Shown piece by piece: positions 1 to 7,926 of a DNA stretch of 64,000 bases. The stretch comes from Oscillospiraceae bacterium (GTDB lineage: Bacteria > Bacillota > Clostridia > UMGS1840 > HGM11507). The translations under genes and the position numbers were made by a program. Location: contig SVKB01000007.1 in the NCBI GenBank assembly GCA_015068665.1, forward strand, positions 18,778 through 82,777, written 5' to 3'. Position 1 is the first letter of the stretch. Each line of letters begins with the position of its first letter. Under the pieces are notes generated by a model. That model was not told where the DNA came from. It saw only the letters and a list, made by a program, of their open reading frames with translations, and did not search any database.

Positions 1-531
1 ATGCCCTGTGGTGGAAGAAGCTTCTATACCGATATGAAATACGGTATGAAATATTATAGCTTTATATCCGAGGAATTACCGCGTCTTATAAGTGAATTTT
101 TCCATGTATCGGATAAAAAAGAGGATACCTTTATTGCAGGACTTTCCATGGGCGGTTACGGTGCTCTTAAAATGGCACTCAGAAATCCCTCAAAATATGC
201 TAAGGTTGCAGGGTTATCCTCGGTTGCCGATATAAAAGGAACAGCGGAAAGATTTCACGATACCTATGTTCCGATTTTTGGTGAGGATGTTAATATTCCC
301 GATGAAGATGATTTATTTTATTTATCGGAAAAATGCAATAAAAATTCGGAAAAACCGGAAATTTTTCTCGGTGTAGGTACTGAAGACTTTTTATATGAAT
401 ATAATCAGAAGTTTAAAAAGCATCTGGAAAGCATTGGTTACGAATTTACCTATAGAGAATCAAAGGGTGTTCATAACTGGGATTTCTGGGATGAGTACAT
501 TCAGTATGTGCTTGAATGGATGTTTGATTAA
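1..531 (+). CDS. Esterase of the alpha/beta-hydrolase fold, N-terminus missing
   Basis: This is the C-terminal 176 residues of a putative esterase (esterase D / tributyrin esterase family), which hydrolyses short-chain or acetyl esters in the cytoplasm. The nucleophile elbow reads GLSMGG with Ser49. Asp129 in GTEDF and His158 in GVHNW are the likely remaining members of the triad. Family members are usually about 250 to 270 residues, so roughly 80 residues lie upstream of the window. The ATG at position 1 is therefore probably an internal Met. The stop is 11 bases before the PHP gene, so the two probably share an operon. The natural substrate cannot be read from the sequence. Confidence 0.85.
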   Translation: MPCGGRSFYTDMKYGMKYYSFISEELPRLISEFFHVSDKKEDTFIAGLSMGGYGALKMALRNPSKYAKVAGLSSVADIKGTAERFHDTYVPIFGEDVNIPDEDDLFYLSEKCNKNSEKPEIFLGVGTEDFLYEYNQKFKKHLESIGYEFTYRESKGVHNWDFWDEYIQYVLEWMFD

Positions 532-542
532 GGGATAAAAAT

Positions 543-1343
543 ATGTTAGTTAATTTACATACTCACACAAACCTGTGTGACGGAAATAATACTCCGGAGG
601 AAATGGTTTTATCAGCTATTGATAAGGGCTTTGATGTGCTCGGATTTTCCGGACACGGCTATACTGATCATGATCTTTCATACTGTATGAAGGATATGGA
701 TGAATATATAACAATTATCAGTATGCTTAAGGAAAAGTATAAAGATAAAATTCAGATTTATACCGGTGTGGAGGAGGATGTGACCTTTCTTCATAACCGG
801 AAAAAATATGATTACATATTAGGGTCGAACCACTATGTAATTAAAGACGGAAAATTCTATTCGATTGATCATAAAAAGGAAAATTTTCCTCAGCTTCTTA
901 AGCTTTTTGATAATGATTCTCTAAAGCTCGCCGAAAATTACTACGAGCTTCTGGTTGATTATGTGAAAAAAAGAAAGCCTGATATAATCGGACATTTTGA
1001 CCTTATAACCAAGTATGATGAAACCGAATTTGCCTGCTATTTCAGTAATATTAAATATCACAGGCTGGCTGAAAAGTATCTTTTGTCGGCAATGGAGGCA
1101 GACTGTATATTTGAAGTTAATACAGGTGCAATTTCCAGAGGTTACAGGACAAGCGTATATCCTTATGAAAATCTTCTTGGAATATTATGTAAGAACGGTG
1201 CTAAAATAATCCTGTCCTCCGATTCCCACAGTAAGGATACACTGGATTTTTATTTTACAGAAACAATCAGTATGCTTAAGGATATAGGCTTCAGACACAG
1301 ATATATATATTATAATAACGAATTTATCAAGGTGGATTTATGA
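543..1343 (+). CDS. PHP-domain phosphatase, histidinol-phosphatase (HisJ) family
   Basis: The 266-residue product has the metal-binding PHP pattern from end to end: HTHTNLCDG near the N-terminus, GFSGHGY, the GVEED segment, GSNHY, GHFDL and a final SSDSHS. Length and motif order match HisJ-type histidinol-phosphatases, which dephosphorylate L-histidinol phosphate in histidine synthesis. No other his gene is in the window, so another phosphoester substrate is possible. It follows the esterase closely and its stop overlaps the next start by 4 bases (ATGA), which suggests translational coupling. Confidence 0.85.
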   Translation: MLVNLHTHTNLCDGNNTPEEMVLSAIDKGFDVLGFSGHGYTDHDLSYCMKDMDEYITIISMLKEKYKDKIQIYTGVEEDVTFLHNRKKYDYILGSNHYVIKDGKFYSIDHKKENFPQLLKLFDNDSLKLAENYYELLVDYVKKRKPDIIGHFDLITKYDETEFACYFSNIKYHRLAEKYLLSAMEADCIFEVNTGAISRGYRTSVYPYENLLGILCKNGAKIILSSDSHSKDTLDFYFTETISMLKDIGFRHRYIYYNNEFIKVDL

Positions 1344-1927
1344 AGAAAATTGTTATAACAGGCGGGCCCTGTGCGGGAAAAACCACTGCAATTGAATTTA
1401 TAAAAAAAGATCTGACCGAAAAAGGATATCTTGTTTTATGCATCCCTGAAACTGCAACAGAGCTTATATGCGGGGGAGTAACTCCCTGGGGGATGAAAAC
1501 TCTTGATTATCAGCTGTGCCAGATGAAGCTTCAGCTTTATAAGGAGGCTGTGTATGAAGAAGCTGCAAAAAAAATCGGGAATACGGATAAAACAGTTATA
1601 ATTTGCGACAGGGGAATGATGGATAATAAAGCTTATATGTCTGAAAGCGAATTGTCAGAAGCTTTTAAAATTCTTGAGCTTACAACCGATAATATAATGA
1701 AACGATATGATTGCATAATTCATCTTGAAACTGCAGCAAAAAGCGAAGGGTATACATTAAGCAATAACTCCGCCCGTACCGAAAATAAAGAACAGGCTAT
1801 TGTACTGGATGAAGCTCTTTTTAAAGCCTGGGAAACGCACCCTTCATTTAATGTAATCAGAAGCACACGGGATTTTAATGAAAAAATCGCGTCGCTTTCA
1901 GCTTTGATTTATAAGCTTATTTTATAA
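1340..1927 (+). CDS. Small P-loop ATPase/kinase (AAA_28, NadR-like)
   Basis: The 195-residue protein opens with a Walker A loop, GGPCAGKTT (residues 8-16), and has a hydrophobic strand ending in CDRGMMD that looks like the Walker B or lid-proximal segment. This matches the AAA_28 / NadR-like nucleotide-kinase-type ATPases, which are found in many bacteria and have largely unassigned substrates. It starts inside the stop of the PHP gene (ATGA overlap) and is the last gene of the esterase-PHP-ATPase run. No partner in the window identifies its substrate. Confidence 0.75.
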   Translation: MKKIVITGGPCAGKTTAIEFIKKDLTEKGYLVLCIPETATELICGGVTPWGMKTLDYQLCQMKLQLYKEAVYEEAAKKIGNTDKTVIICDRGMMDNKAYMSESELSEAFKILELTTDNIMKRYDCIIHLETAAKSEGYTLSNNSARTENKEQAIVLDEALFKAWETHPSFNVIRSTRDFNEKIASLSALIYKLIL

Positions 1928-1974
1928 GAAAACCGAAAAAATAAAAAAAATTTTACCTCTTTTGTTTAATTGTA

Positions 1975-2003
1975 TTGACTTTTACTTTATGTTGTAGTAT
2001 AAT
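1975..2003 (+). promoter_or_regulatory. Sigma-A-type promoter of the first amino acid ABC operon
   Basis: TTGACT (1975-1980) and TATAAT (1998-2003) are separated by 17 bases in an AT-rich stretch, 55 bases upstream of the binding-protein start. Confidence 0.8.
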
Positions 2004-2057
2004 TATTTCAACATTTTGTTGTAAAAAGTTACGATTTAAAACAGGAGGTTTTTTATT

Positions 2058-2810
2058 ATGAAAAAATTATTACTAATCGTACTTGCAGTTGCTATGTGTT
2101 TATCCTTTGCTGCTTGTACTAAGACGGAAGATGCTGATTATGTTATTGCAACCGATAAGGGCTTCAGTCCTTTTGAATTCCAGGATGCAGAAGGTAACAT
2201 TGTTGGTATTGATATGGATATTCTTGCTGCTGTTGCAGAAGATCAGGGCTTTACATACGAGCTTCAGTATATTGGCTGGGATGCTGCTATTGCTGCTTGT
2301 CAGGCAGGTCAGGCTGACGGTATGATTGCAGGTGCTTCCATTACCGAGGAAAGAAAGAACAGCGGATGGACCTTCTCGGAAGGTTACTATGATGCAACTC
2401 AGGGAATGGCTGTTGCAAAGGATTCTTCCATAACAGGCTTTGCTGATATGAAAGGAAAGAAGGTTGCTGTTAAAAACGGAACTATGAGCAATCAGTATGC
2501 TGAAAGCATTAAGGATAAATATGGCTTTGAGGTTGTAACCTTCTCCACATCACCTGATATGTATCAGGCTGTAACAGGAGGTCAGGTTGATGCTTGTATG
2601 GATGATACTCCGATTCTTAAGTATAATATAAAGACAGGTGAGCTTGCAATGAAGTTTGTTGAAGGCACAGAAAATGAACCTGCTCAATACGGTTTTGCAA
2701 TCTTTGATTCAGCTAAGCAGGAGCTTGTTGATAAATTTAATGCAGGTCTTAAGAATATTCGTGAAAACGGAAAATATGCAGAAATAATCGCAAAATATCT
2801 TGGTGAATAA
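2058..2810 (+). CDS. Amino acid ABC transporter, substrate-binding lipoprotein
   Basis: This is the extracellular solute-binding subunit of a polar amino acid importer. The signal peptide ends in the lipobox FAAC with Cys20 as the lipidated residue. The mature part starts with the typical SBP_bac_3 opening (ATDKGFSPFEF, followed by GIDMDI). The 250-residue length is normal. A strong ribosome site (AGGAGG) precedes the ATG. It is first in an operon with a permease and an ATPase, and a hairpin follows it. Substrate cannot be fixed from sequence; glutamine, basic amino acids or cystine are typical for the family. Confidence 0.93.
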   Translation: MKKLLLIVLAVAMCLSFAACTKTEDADYVIATDKGFSPFEFQDAEGNIVGIDMDILAAVAEDQGFTYELQYIGWDAAIAACQAGQADGMIAGASITEERKNSGWTFSEGYYDATQGMAVAKDSSITGFADMKGKKVAVKNGTMSNQYAESIKDKYGFEVVTFSTSPDMYQAVTGGQVDACMDDTPILKYNIKTGELAMKFVEGTENEPAQYGFAIFDSAKQELVDKFNAGLKNIRENGKYAEIIAKYLGE

Positions 2811-2823
2811 TCAAAGGTTAAAC

Positions 2824-2845
2824 GGGCATTGATTTATCGGTGCCC
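2824..2845 (+). terminator. Intercistronic hairpin after the binding-protein gene
   Basis: GGGCATTG and CGGTGCCC can form an 8-pair stem (two G-U pairs) with a 6-base loop, followed by a short TTT. It lies between binding protein and permease. It may act as a weak terminator or 3'-end stabiliser, giving more binding protein than membrane subunits. Confidence 0.5.
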
Positions 2846-2875
2846 TTTAATATTGAACTGAAGGAGTTTATATTA

Positions 2876-3547
2876 ATGAATCAGCTTTTAAGCACATACG
2901 GTCAGCTTCTTGCAACCGCTATGGGGCAGACCCTACTTTTAGCATTGTGCGGATTGTTTTTCGGATGCATACTTGGTGTGATTTTTGGTTTATCAAGTGT
3001 GGTTGACAATAAGTTTTCTAAGGCCGTTTCGGCAATATATGTAAATGTTATCCGCGGTGTTCCGATGATAGTTCTTGCATTCTTTGTGTTCTACGGTGTT
3101 CCGTACGGCATAAGAACCTTTTTCGGCGGGAAATTTGTACTTTCATCCTTGCAGGCAGGCACTATATGTCTTGCCTTGAACTGCGGCGCATATATGTCTG
3201 AAATTATCCGTGCGGGTATTCAGTCTATTGATCCCGGTCAGATGGAGGCTGCAAGAAGCCTTGGACTGTCCTATTGGCGTTCAATGTTCAGGGTTGTTTT
3301 GCCCCAGGCTATAAAGAATATGATTCCCAGTATTGTGAATCAGTTTATCATAACCTTAAAGGATACCTCAATTCTTTCTGTTATCGGTTTTCCCGAGCTT
3401 GTTAATAAAGCACAGAATGTTATTGCCATTACATTTAAATCCTTTGAAATATGGGCAATTGTTGCAGTAATGTATCTTGTTGTTATTCTTATTCTGCAAC
3501 AGATTGCAAATGCACTTGAAAGGAGCTTGAACCGTGGCCGTAAATAA
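2876..3547 (+). CDS. Amino acid ABC transporter, permease
   Basis: The 223-residue inner-membrane subunit belongs to the HisM/GlnP family of polar amino acid permeases. It has several hydrophobic helices and the cytoplasmic EAA loop ([24 protein letters not shown]) that docks on the ATPase. A GTG at 2840 is in frame, but the ATG at 2876 has AAGGAG about 10 bases upstream and gives the normal N-terminus ([10 protein letters not shown]). The 3' end overlaps the ATPase start by 14 bases. Confidence 0.92.
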   Translation: MNQLLSTYGQLLATAMGQTLLLALCGLFFGCILGVIFGLSSVVDNKFSKAVSAIYVNVIRGVPMIVLAFFVFYGVPYGIRTFFGGKFVLSSLQAGTICLALNCGAYMSEIIRAGIQSIDPGQMEAARSLGLSYWRSMFRVVLPQAIKNMIPSIVNQFIITLKDTSILSVIGFPELVNKAQNVIAITFKSFEIWAIVAVMYLVVILILQQIANALERSLNRGRK

Positions 3548-4280
3548 AGAAAATGTTAAAATCCGTGTGGAAAACCTCGAGAAAAAATTCGGGCATCTTG
3601 AGGTTCTTAAGGGAATTACAACCGATATTTATGAAGGTGAGGTTGTATGTGTTATAGGACCGTCAGGCTCAGGTAAATCCACCTTCCTGCGTTGTATAAA
3701 CCGTCTTGAGAATGTTACATCCGGTGATATATACGCGGACGGATATCATATTAATGATAAAAAAATTAATATAAACAAGGTTCGTGAAAACATTGGTATG
3801 GTGTTTCAGCATTTTAACCTTTTTGCAAATATGAATGTTTTACGAAATCTTATGCTGGCACCCGTCGATTTGAAAAAATCCTCTAAGGAAGAGGCTCAGG
3901 CAAGAGCTATGAAGCTTTTGGAAACCGTCGGACTATCTGATAAGGCGGAAAGCTATCCTTCTCAGCTTTCCGGCGGGCAGAAACAAAGAGTTGCAATTGC
4001 AAGGGCTCTTGCAATGTCTCCTGATATTATGCTTTTTGATGAACCCACAAGTGCTCTTGACCCTGAAATGGTAGGTGAAGTTTTATCAGTAATGAAAAAG
4101 CTTGCAAAAGACGGGATGACAATGGTGGTTGTTACTCATGAAATGGGGTTTGCAAGAGAGGTTGCAGATAGAGTTTTATTTATGGATGAAGGAGTAATTG
4201 TAGAAGAAGGAACACCGGAAGAAATTTTCTCAAATCCGAAAAATCCAAGAACTATTGATTTTCTTGATAAAGTTTTATGA
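3534..4280 (+). CDS. Amino acid ABC transporter, ATP-binding subunit
   Basis: The 248-residue protein is a GlnQ/HisP-type ATPase. The Walker A motif GPSGSGKST is at residues 42-50. The Q-loop (VFQHFNLF), the signature LSGGQ, the Walker B segment ending in [10 protein letters not shown] and the switch histidine in VTHE are all present. It starts at GTG 3534 with AAGGAG upstream, inside the last codons of the permease, so translation is probably coupled. It powers uptake of the amino acid bound by the lipoprotein at 2058. Confidence 0.94.
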   Translation: MAVNKENVKIRVENLEKKFGHLEVLKGITTDIYEGEVVCVIGPSGSGKSTFLRCINRLENVTSGDIYADGYHINDKKININKVRENIGMVFQHFNLFANMNVLRNLMLAPVDLKKSSKEEAQARAMKLLETVGLSDKAESYPSQLSGGQKQRVAIARALAMSPDIMLFDEPTSALDPEMVGEVLSVMKKLAKDGMTMVVVTHEMGFAREVADRVLFMDEGVIVEEGTPEEIFSNPKNPRTIDFLDKVL

Positions 4281-4284
4281 TAGT

Positions 4285-4316
4285 GTTAAAAAAGGTGTAT
4301 AATCACCTTTTTTAAC
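4285..4316 (+). terminator. Terminator of the first ABC operon
   Basis: A perfect 13-base inverted repeat (left arm ending GGTG, right arm starting CACC and running into T6) around a 6-base loop, five bases after the ATPase stop. Confidence 0.85.
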
Positions 4317-4323
4317 TTTTAGG

Positions 4324-4352
4324 TTGAATTTATATCCGGAAAGTGGTATACT
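4324..4352 (+). promoter_or_regulatory. Sigma-A-type promoter of the oxidoreductase pair
   Basis: TTGAAT (4324-4329) and TATACT (4347-4352) with a 17-base spacer, 32 bases before the Gfo/Idh start and its GGAGG site. Confidence 0.75.
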
Positions 4353-4383
4353 TATATAAACGCAAAAACGGAGGTAGATTAAG

Positions 4384-5370
4384 ATGTTTAAAATTTGTGT
4401 TATCGGCTGTGGCAATATGTCAAGAGGCGGCCACGGTCCTTCTTTTAAAAAATATTATGAGGATTATGAAGATGTTTGTCTTGCAGCTTGCTGTGATCTT
4501 AATGAGGAATCTGCAAAAAGCTATCAGGAGCAATTTGGATTTAATAAATATTATTTAGATTATAATGAAATGCTTGAAACCGAAAAGCCTGATGTTGTAG
4601 CTTTAATTGTTCCTGTCCATCTTACCAAAGCAATGGCGATAGATATTATGAAAAAAGGGTTTAATATCATTCTTGAAAAGCCTCCCGGAAAAGATGTTGA
4701 TGAAATAAATGAAATGATTAAACAGGCAGAAGAATCCAAGGTAAACGTTCGGGTAGCGTTTAACCGCAGATATGCACCGTTGCTTATAAAATTAAAGGAA
4801 ATGATTAAGGAAACCGGAGAAGAAATCTTTAATATTACATACCAGATGTACCGTTATAACCGACGTGATAAGGATTTTTCAACTACAGCTATTCACGCAA
4901 TTGACACTGTAAAGTATATCGCAGAATCTGATTATGAAAAAGTGAATTTCTGCTATCAGAACAGATTTGATTTAGGTGAAAATGTTAAAAATATTTATCT
5001 TGACTGTAAATTTAAAAACAATGCTCACGCTCATATAGACCTTGTTCCTATCGGTGGTGTACAGTGTGAAAGAGTGACGGTTAATACCCTTAACCATACC
5101 TTCTTTTTAAATATTCCCATCCCGGCTTCTTATGACAGACCGGGTGAGATTGCTCATTTTAGCGCGCGGGAGCTTGTTGAAAAAATTAACGGAATTGATT
5201 TTGTGGATTCAGAGGAATACTTTGAAGGTGCAGGCTTCTATAATGAAAACAGACTGTTCTTTGAGCATATAAGAAACAGTGACGAGATTATTTGTGACCT
5301 TGCATCAGCCATTCAGTCGGTTGAGCTTGAGGATTGTGTAAGAAAGTCAATTGAAGTATATGAAAAATAA
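4384..5370 (+). CDS. Gfo/Idh/MocA-family NAD(P)-dependent oxidoreductase
   Basis: The 328-residue protein has an N-terminal Rossmann fold with the nucleotide-binding loop GCGNMSRGG. It has the family's EKP motif (ILEKPPGKD, catalytic Lys) and AIHAIDTV, where the histidine and aspartate fit the substrate-site position. Family members oxidise or reduce hydroxyl groups of sugars and inositols. A strong GGAGG site precedes ATG 4384. It overlaps the aldo/keto reductase gene, so the pair probably act on the same carbohydrate, but the substrate is unknown. Confidence 0.87.
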   Translation: MFKICVIGCGNMSRGGHGPSFKKYYEDYEDVCLAACCDLNEESAKSYQEQFGFNKYYLDYNEMLETEKPDVVALIVPVHLTKAMAIDIMKKGFNIILEKPPGKDVDEINEMIKQAEESKVNVRVAFNRRYAPLLIKLKEMIKETGEEIFNITYQMYRYNRRDKDFSTTAIHAIDTVKYIAESDYEKVNFCYQNRFDLGENVKNIYLDCKFKNNAHAHIDLVPIGGVQCERVTVNTLNHTFFLNIPIPASYDRPGEIAHFSARELVEKINGIDFVDSEEYFEGAGFYNENRLFFEHIRNSDEIICDLASAIQSVELEDCVRKSIEVYEK

Positions 5371-6445
5371 TAAACACTTCGGCTTTGGAATTATGAGGAT
5401 TCCTTTGAATGAAGGAAAATATGATAAAGAAAATCTATGTCAGATGGTTGACACATTTATTAAAAACGGGTTTAATTATTTTGATACTGCCTATGGATAT
5501 ATGGACGGTCAAAGCGAAATTGCCTTGAGAGAATGTGTTGTGGAAAGATATCCGCGTAAGGATATTGTAATTGCCGATAAGCTTTCAGACTGGTTTATTG
5601 AAAAAGAGGAGGATATTGCTCCTCTTTTTGAGAAACAGCTTGAAAAATGCGGAGTTACATATTTTGACAATTATCTTTTTCATTGTATAACCAAAGCATC
5701 ATATAAAAAACATAAAGATTTAAACAGCTTTAAAATAATTGAGAGTTTTAAGAAACAGGGGAAAATCAGGCATATAGGAATGTCCTTTCACGATTCGGCT
5801 GAGGTACTTGATGAAATCTTATCAAAAGAGCCTCTTATTGAATTTGTACAGCTTCAGATAAACTATCTGGATTATTTTGATCCTACCGTTCAGAGTAAGG
5901 CTTGCTATGATGTTGCTGTAAAGCACGGTAAAAAGGTTATAGTTATGGAGCCCGTTAAAGGCGGGAGTCTTATAAATGTCCCCGGTGAAGCAAAGCAAAT
6001 TTTCGGAAAGCTTGGTGGAAGTCCTGCTTCCTACGCTTTAAGATTTGCTCTTGACCATCCGGCGGTTTTTATGGTGCTTTCGGGAATGAACAGCATTGAC
6101 ATGGTTGAGGAAAACACAAAAACCATGAACCAAGCTGTTCCGCTAACAGTTGCTGAAAGAGAAAGTCTTTTTAAGGTTGCTGACATCATAAGAAAAAGTA
6201 ATGTTATAAACTGTTCAGGCTGTAATTACTGTCTGGATGTTTGTCCCGTGAAAATTCCCGTATCAAAGGCAATTTCCATATATAATGAATTTGTGTTATC
6301 TGAAATATCAAAAGCATGTTTAAAGACAAAGGTTGAGAATACAGTGCCTGAAGTATCAGAATGTTTGGAATGTGGAAAATGTGAAGGTGTATGTCCTCAA
6401 AAAATTAAAATCAGAGAGATTTTAGACAAAATGAAAAAGTTGTAA
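5360..6445 (+). CDS. Aldo/keto reductase with C-terminal 2[4Fe-4S] ferredoxin domain
   Basis: The N-terminal TIM barrel has the aldo/keto reductase signature (FDTAYGYMDG with the catalytic Tyr; ADKLSDW with the Lys). The C-terminus carries two four-cysteine clusters (CSGCNYCLDVCPV and CLECGKCEGVCPQ). This fused architecture is common in anaerobic Firmicutes, where the barrel is assumed to exchange electrons with ferredoxin-type centres. An in-frame TTG at 5351 is possible, but ATG 5360 gives the usual start (MKNNKHFGFG). The start lies inside the Gfo/Idh gene, so the two are coupled. Confidence 0.87.
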   Translation: MKNNKHFGFGIMRIPLNEGKYDKENLCQMVDTFIKNGFNYFDTAYGYMDGQSEIALRECVVERYPRKDIVIADKLSDWFIEKEEDIAPLFEKQLEKCGVTYFDNYLFHCITKASYKKHKDLNSFKIIESFKKQGKIRHIGMSFHDSAEVLDEILSKEPLIEFVQLQINYLDYFDPTVQSKACYDVAVKHGKKVIVMEPVKGGSLINVPGEAKQIFGKLGGSPASYALRFALDHPAVFMVLSGMNSIDMVEENTKTMNQAVPLTVAERESLFKVADIIRKSNVINCSGCNYCLDVCPVKIPVSKAISIYNEFVLSEISKACLKTKVENTVPEVSECLECGKCEGVCPQKIKIREILDKMKKL

Positions 6446-6452
6446 AAAGGTA

Positions 6453-6481
6453 TTGACAAAATACAAATTCTATGATAACAT
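6453..6481 (+). promoter_or_regulatory. Promoter of infC-rpmI-rplT
   Basis: TTGACA (6453-6458), a 17-base spacer, then TAACAT (6476-6481), just after the reductase stop. Transcription would start near 6488 and include the attenuator leader. Confidence 0.75.
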
Positions 6482-6487
6482 ATCAAA

Positions 6488-6593
6488 GTAACAAGAAGAA
6501 GTTTCCGCTTCTCACCTTAAAGCAATTGCGTGTTTAGGGTTAAAAATAATTGATATTATTTTTGTGGGCGGAATTTCTCTGCCCACTTTTTTT
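6488..6593 (+). promoter_or_regulatory. L20-type ribosomal protein leader with terminator
   Basis: The leader contains the CTTCTCACCTTAA-type segment (about 6509-6522) characteristic of the Firmicutes infC-rpmI-rplT leader. It then has a GC hairpin (GTGGGC 6564-6569 with GCCCAC 6581-6586) followed by T7. In Bacillus, L20 bound to this leader promotes premature termination, giving autoregulation. The identification rests on position, the conserved segment and the terminator; I could not run a covariance search. Confidence 0.8.
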
Positions 6594-6618
6594 ATTTATT
6601 TTTTGGAGGTGCTTTCCT

Positions 6619-7131
6619 ATCAGTAGCAAGGAATTACTTATCAACGAATCTATTAAAAATCCTGAAATAAGAGTAATAGATTCAGATGGTTCACAACTTG
6701 GTATTATGTCATCAAAGGATGCTTTAGATGCAGCAATCGCTAAAAACCTTGATTTGGTTATGATTGCTCCGCAGGCAGAACCGCCCGTATGCCGTATTAT
6801 GGATTATGGTAAATTCAGATTCGAGCAGACAAAAAAAGAAAAAGAATCCAAGAAAAATCAGAAAGTTATAAGTGTCAAGGAAGTAAGACTTTCCATGTCA
6901 ATTGATACTCATGACTTTAACACAAAGCTTAATCAGGCTTTAAAATTCTTAAAGTCAGGAAATAAGGTTAAGGTTTCTGTTAAATTCAGAGGCAGGGAAA
7001 TGGCTCATACCGAGCTTGGTGCAAAGCTGCTGGAAAGATTTATTGAGGGTGCGGGAGAAGCTTGTAACGTTGAAAAGCAGCCTAAAATGGAAGGCAGAAA
7101 TATGGCGATGTATTTAGCGCCGAAAGCATAG
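6619..7131 (+). CDS. infC: Translation initiation factor IF-3
   Basis: The 170-residue product aligns from its first residues with IF-3 (SKELLINESIKNPEIRVID, then a basic linker and the C-terminal domain ending MYLAPKA). IF-3 keeps the 30S subunit free and checks the start codon. No ATG, GTG or TTG lies at the expected start. GGAGGT at 6605-6610 sits 8 bases before ATC 6619, so this rare codon is the likely start. IF-3 itself discriminates against such codons, which allows autoregulation. An ATG-led frame at 6550 would run through the leader terminator and add 23 hydrophobic residues foreign to the family. Confidence 0.93.
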   Translation: MSSKELLINESIKNPEIRVIDSDGSQLGIMSSKDALDAAIAKNLDLVMIAPQAEPPVCRIMDYGKFRFEQTKKEKESKKNQKVISVKEVRLSMSIDTHDFNTKLNQALKFLKSGNKVKVSVKFRGREMAHTELGAKLLERFIEGAGEACNVEKQPKMEGRNMAMYLAPKA

Positions 7132-7210
7132 TTAATATTTTGAGAAGGAGTCATATAATAAGACTGCCTATCAAACAATAATTTATAAAATTGAGAGGAG
7201 CGAATGAGAA

Positions 7211-7408
7211 ATGGGAAAAATCAAAACTCATAGAGGAGCTGCAAAAAGATTCAGCTTAACAAAATCCGGTAAGGTTAAGAAGACAAGTGCTTACAGAAGA
7301 CACATTCTTACCAAGAAGCCTACAAAGAGAAAAAGAGCATTAAGAAAGATTTCTTATGCATGTCCTGCAAATGAGGCAGTAATCAAAAAGTTAATTCCTT
7401 ACAAATAA
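7211..7408 (+). CDS. rpmI: 50S ribosomal protein L35
   Basis: The 65-residue basic protein is full length and matches L35 throughout ([14 protein letters not shown] to the final KKLIPYK). It is a 50S component encoded between infC and rplT, the normal Firmicutes order. GAGAGGAG lies about 10 bases upstream of the ATG. It is controlled with infC by the upstream leader. Confidence 0.97.
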   Translation: MGKIKTHRGAAKRFSLTKSGKVKKTSAYRRHILTKKPTKRKRALRKISYACPANEAVIKKLIPYK

Positions 7409-7438
7409 GATTAAAAATGAGATTGGAGGTAAAATCTA

Positions 7439-7792
7439 ATGGCTAGAGTTAAAGGTGCAATGAACACCAGAAAAAGACATAAAAAGATTTTAAAATTAGC
7501 AAAAGGCTACAGAGGTGCTAAAAGTAAACTTTTCAGAACTGCTAATCAGGCTGTTATGAAATCATTGGTTTACTCTTATATCGGAAGAAAGCAGAAGAAG
7601 AGAGATTTCAGAAAATTATGGATCGCAAGAATCAATGCTGCTGCAAGAATGAACGGTATCAGCTATTCAAGATTTATGAACGGTCTTAAGAAAGCAGACA
7701 TCACTCTTAACAGAAAGATGTTAGCAGAAATCGCAATTGCTGATCCTGCAGCTTTCACCGCTTTAGTTGAAAAAGCAAAAGCAAGCTTATAA
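7439..7792 (+). CDS. rplT: 50S ribosomal protein L20
   Basis: The 117-residue product is a full-length L20 ([20 protein letters not shown] at the start). L20 binds 23S rRNA early in 50S assembly and, in Firmicutes, also binds the infC leader to repress the operon. A GGAGG site is present, and the gene is followed by a strong terminator that ends the operon. Confidence 0.97.
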   Translation: MARVKGAMNTRKRHKKILKLAKGYRGAKSKLFRTANQAVMKSLVYSYIGRKQKKRDFRKLWIARINAAARMNGISYSRFMNGLKKADITLNRKMLAEIAIADPAAFTALVEKAKASL

Positions 7793-7805
7793 TTTTATTA
7801 AAAAA

Positions 7806-7833
7806 GTCTGAGTTTATACCTCAGGCTTTTTTT
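7806..7833 (+). terminator. Terminator of infC-rpmI-rplT
   Basis: GTCTGAG and CTCAGGC form a 7-pair stem with a 7-base loop, followed by T7. Confidence 0.9.
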
Positions 7834-7926
7834 GTGTGATAAAATCAATATTGTTAGTGATATTATCAATTTAAAATATAAAATATTGTGATACAATAAA
7901 TGAAAAAATACTATGAGGTGAGTTGA

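Noticed and set aside
6550..6618. ATG-led N-terminal extension of infC
   Set aside because: It translates the leader terminator into hydrophobic residues not seen in IF-3.
7851..7879. Promoter for the GH127 gene (TTGTTA, 17 bases, AAATAT)
   Set aside because: The -10 box is too poor; the AT-rich stretch gives several equal alternatives.
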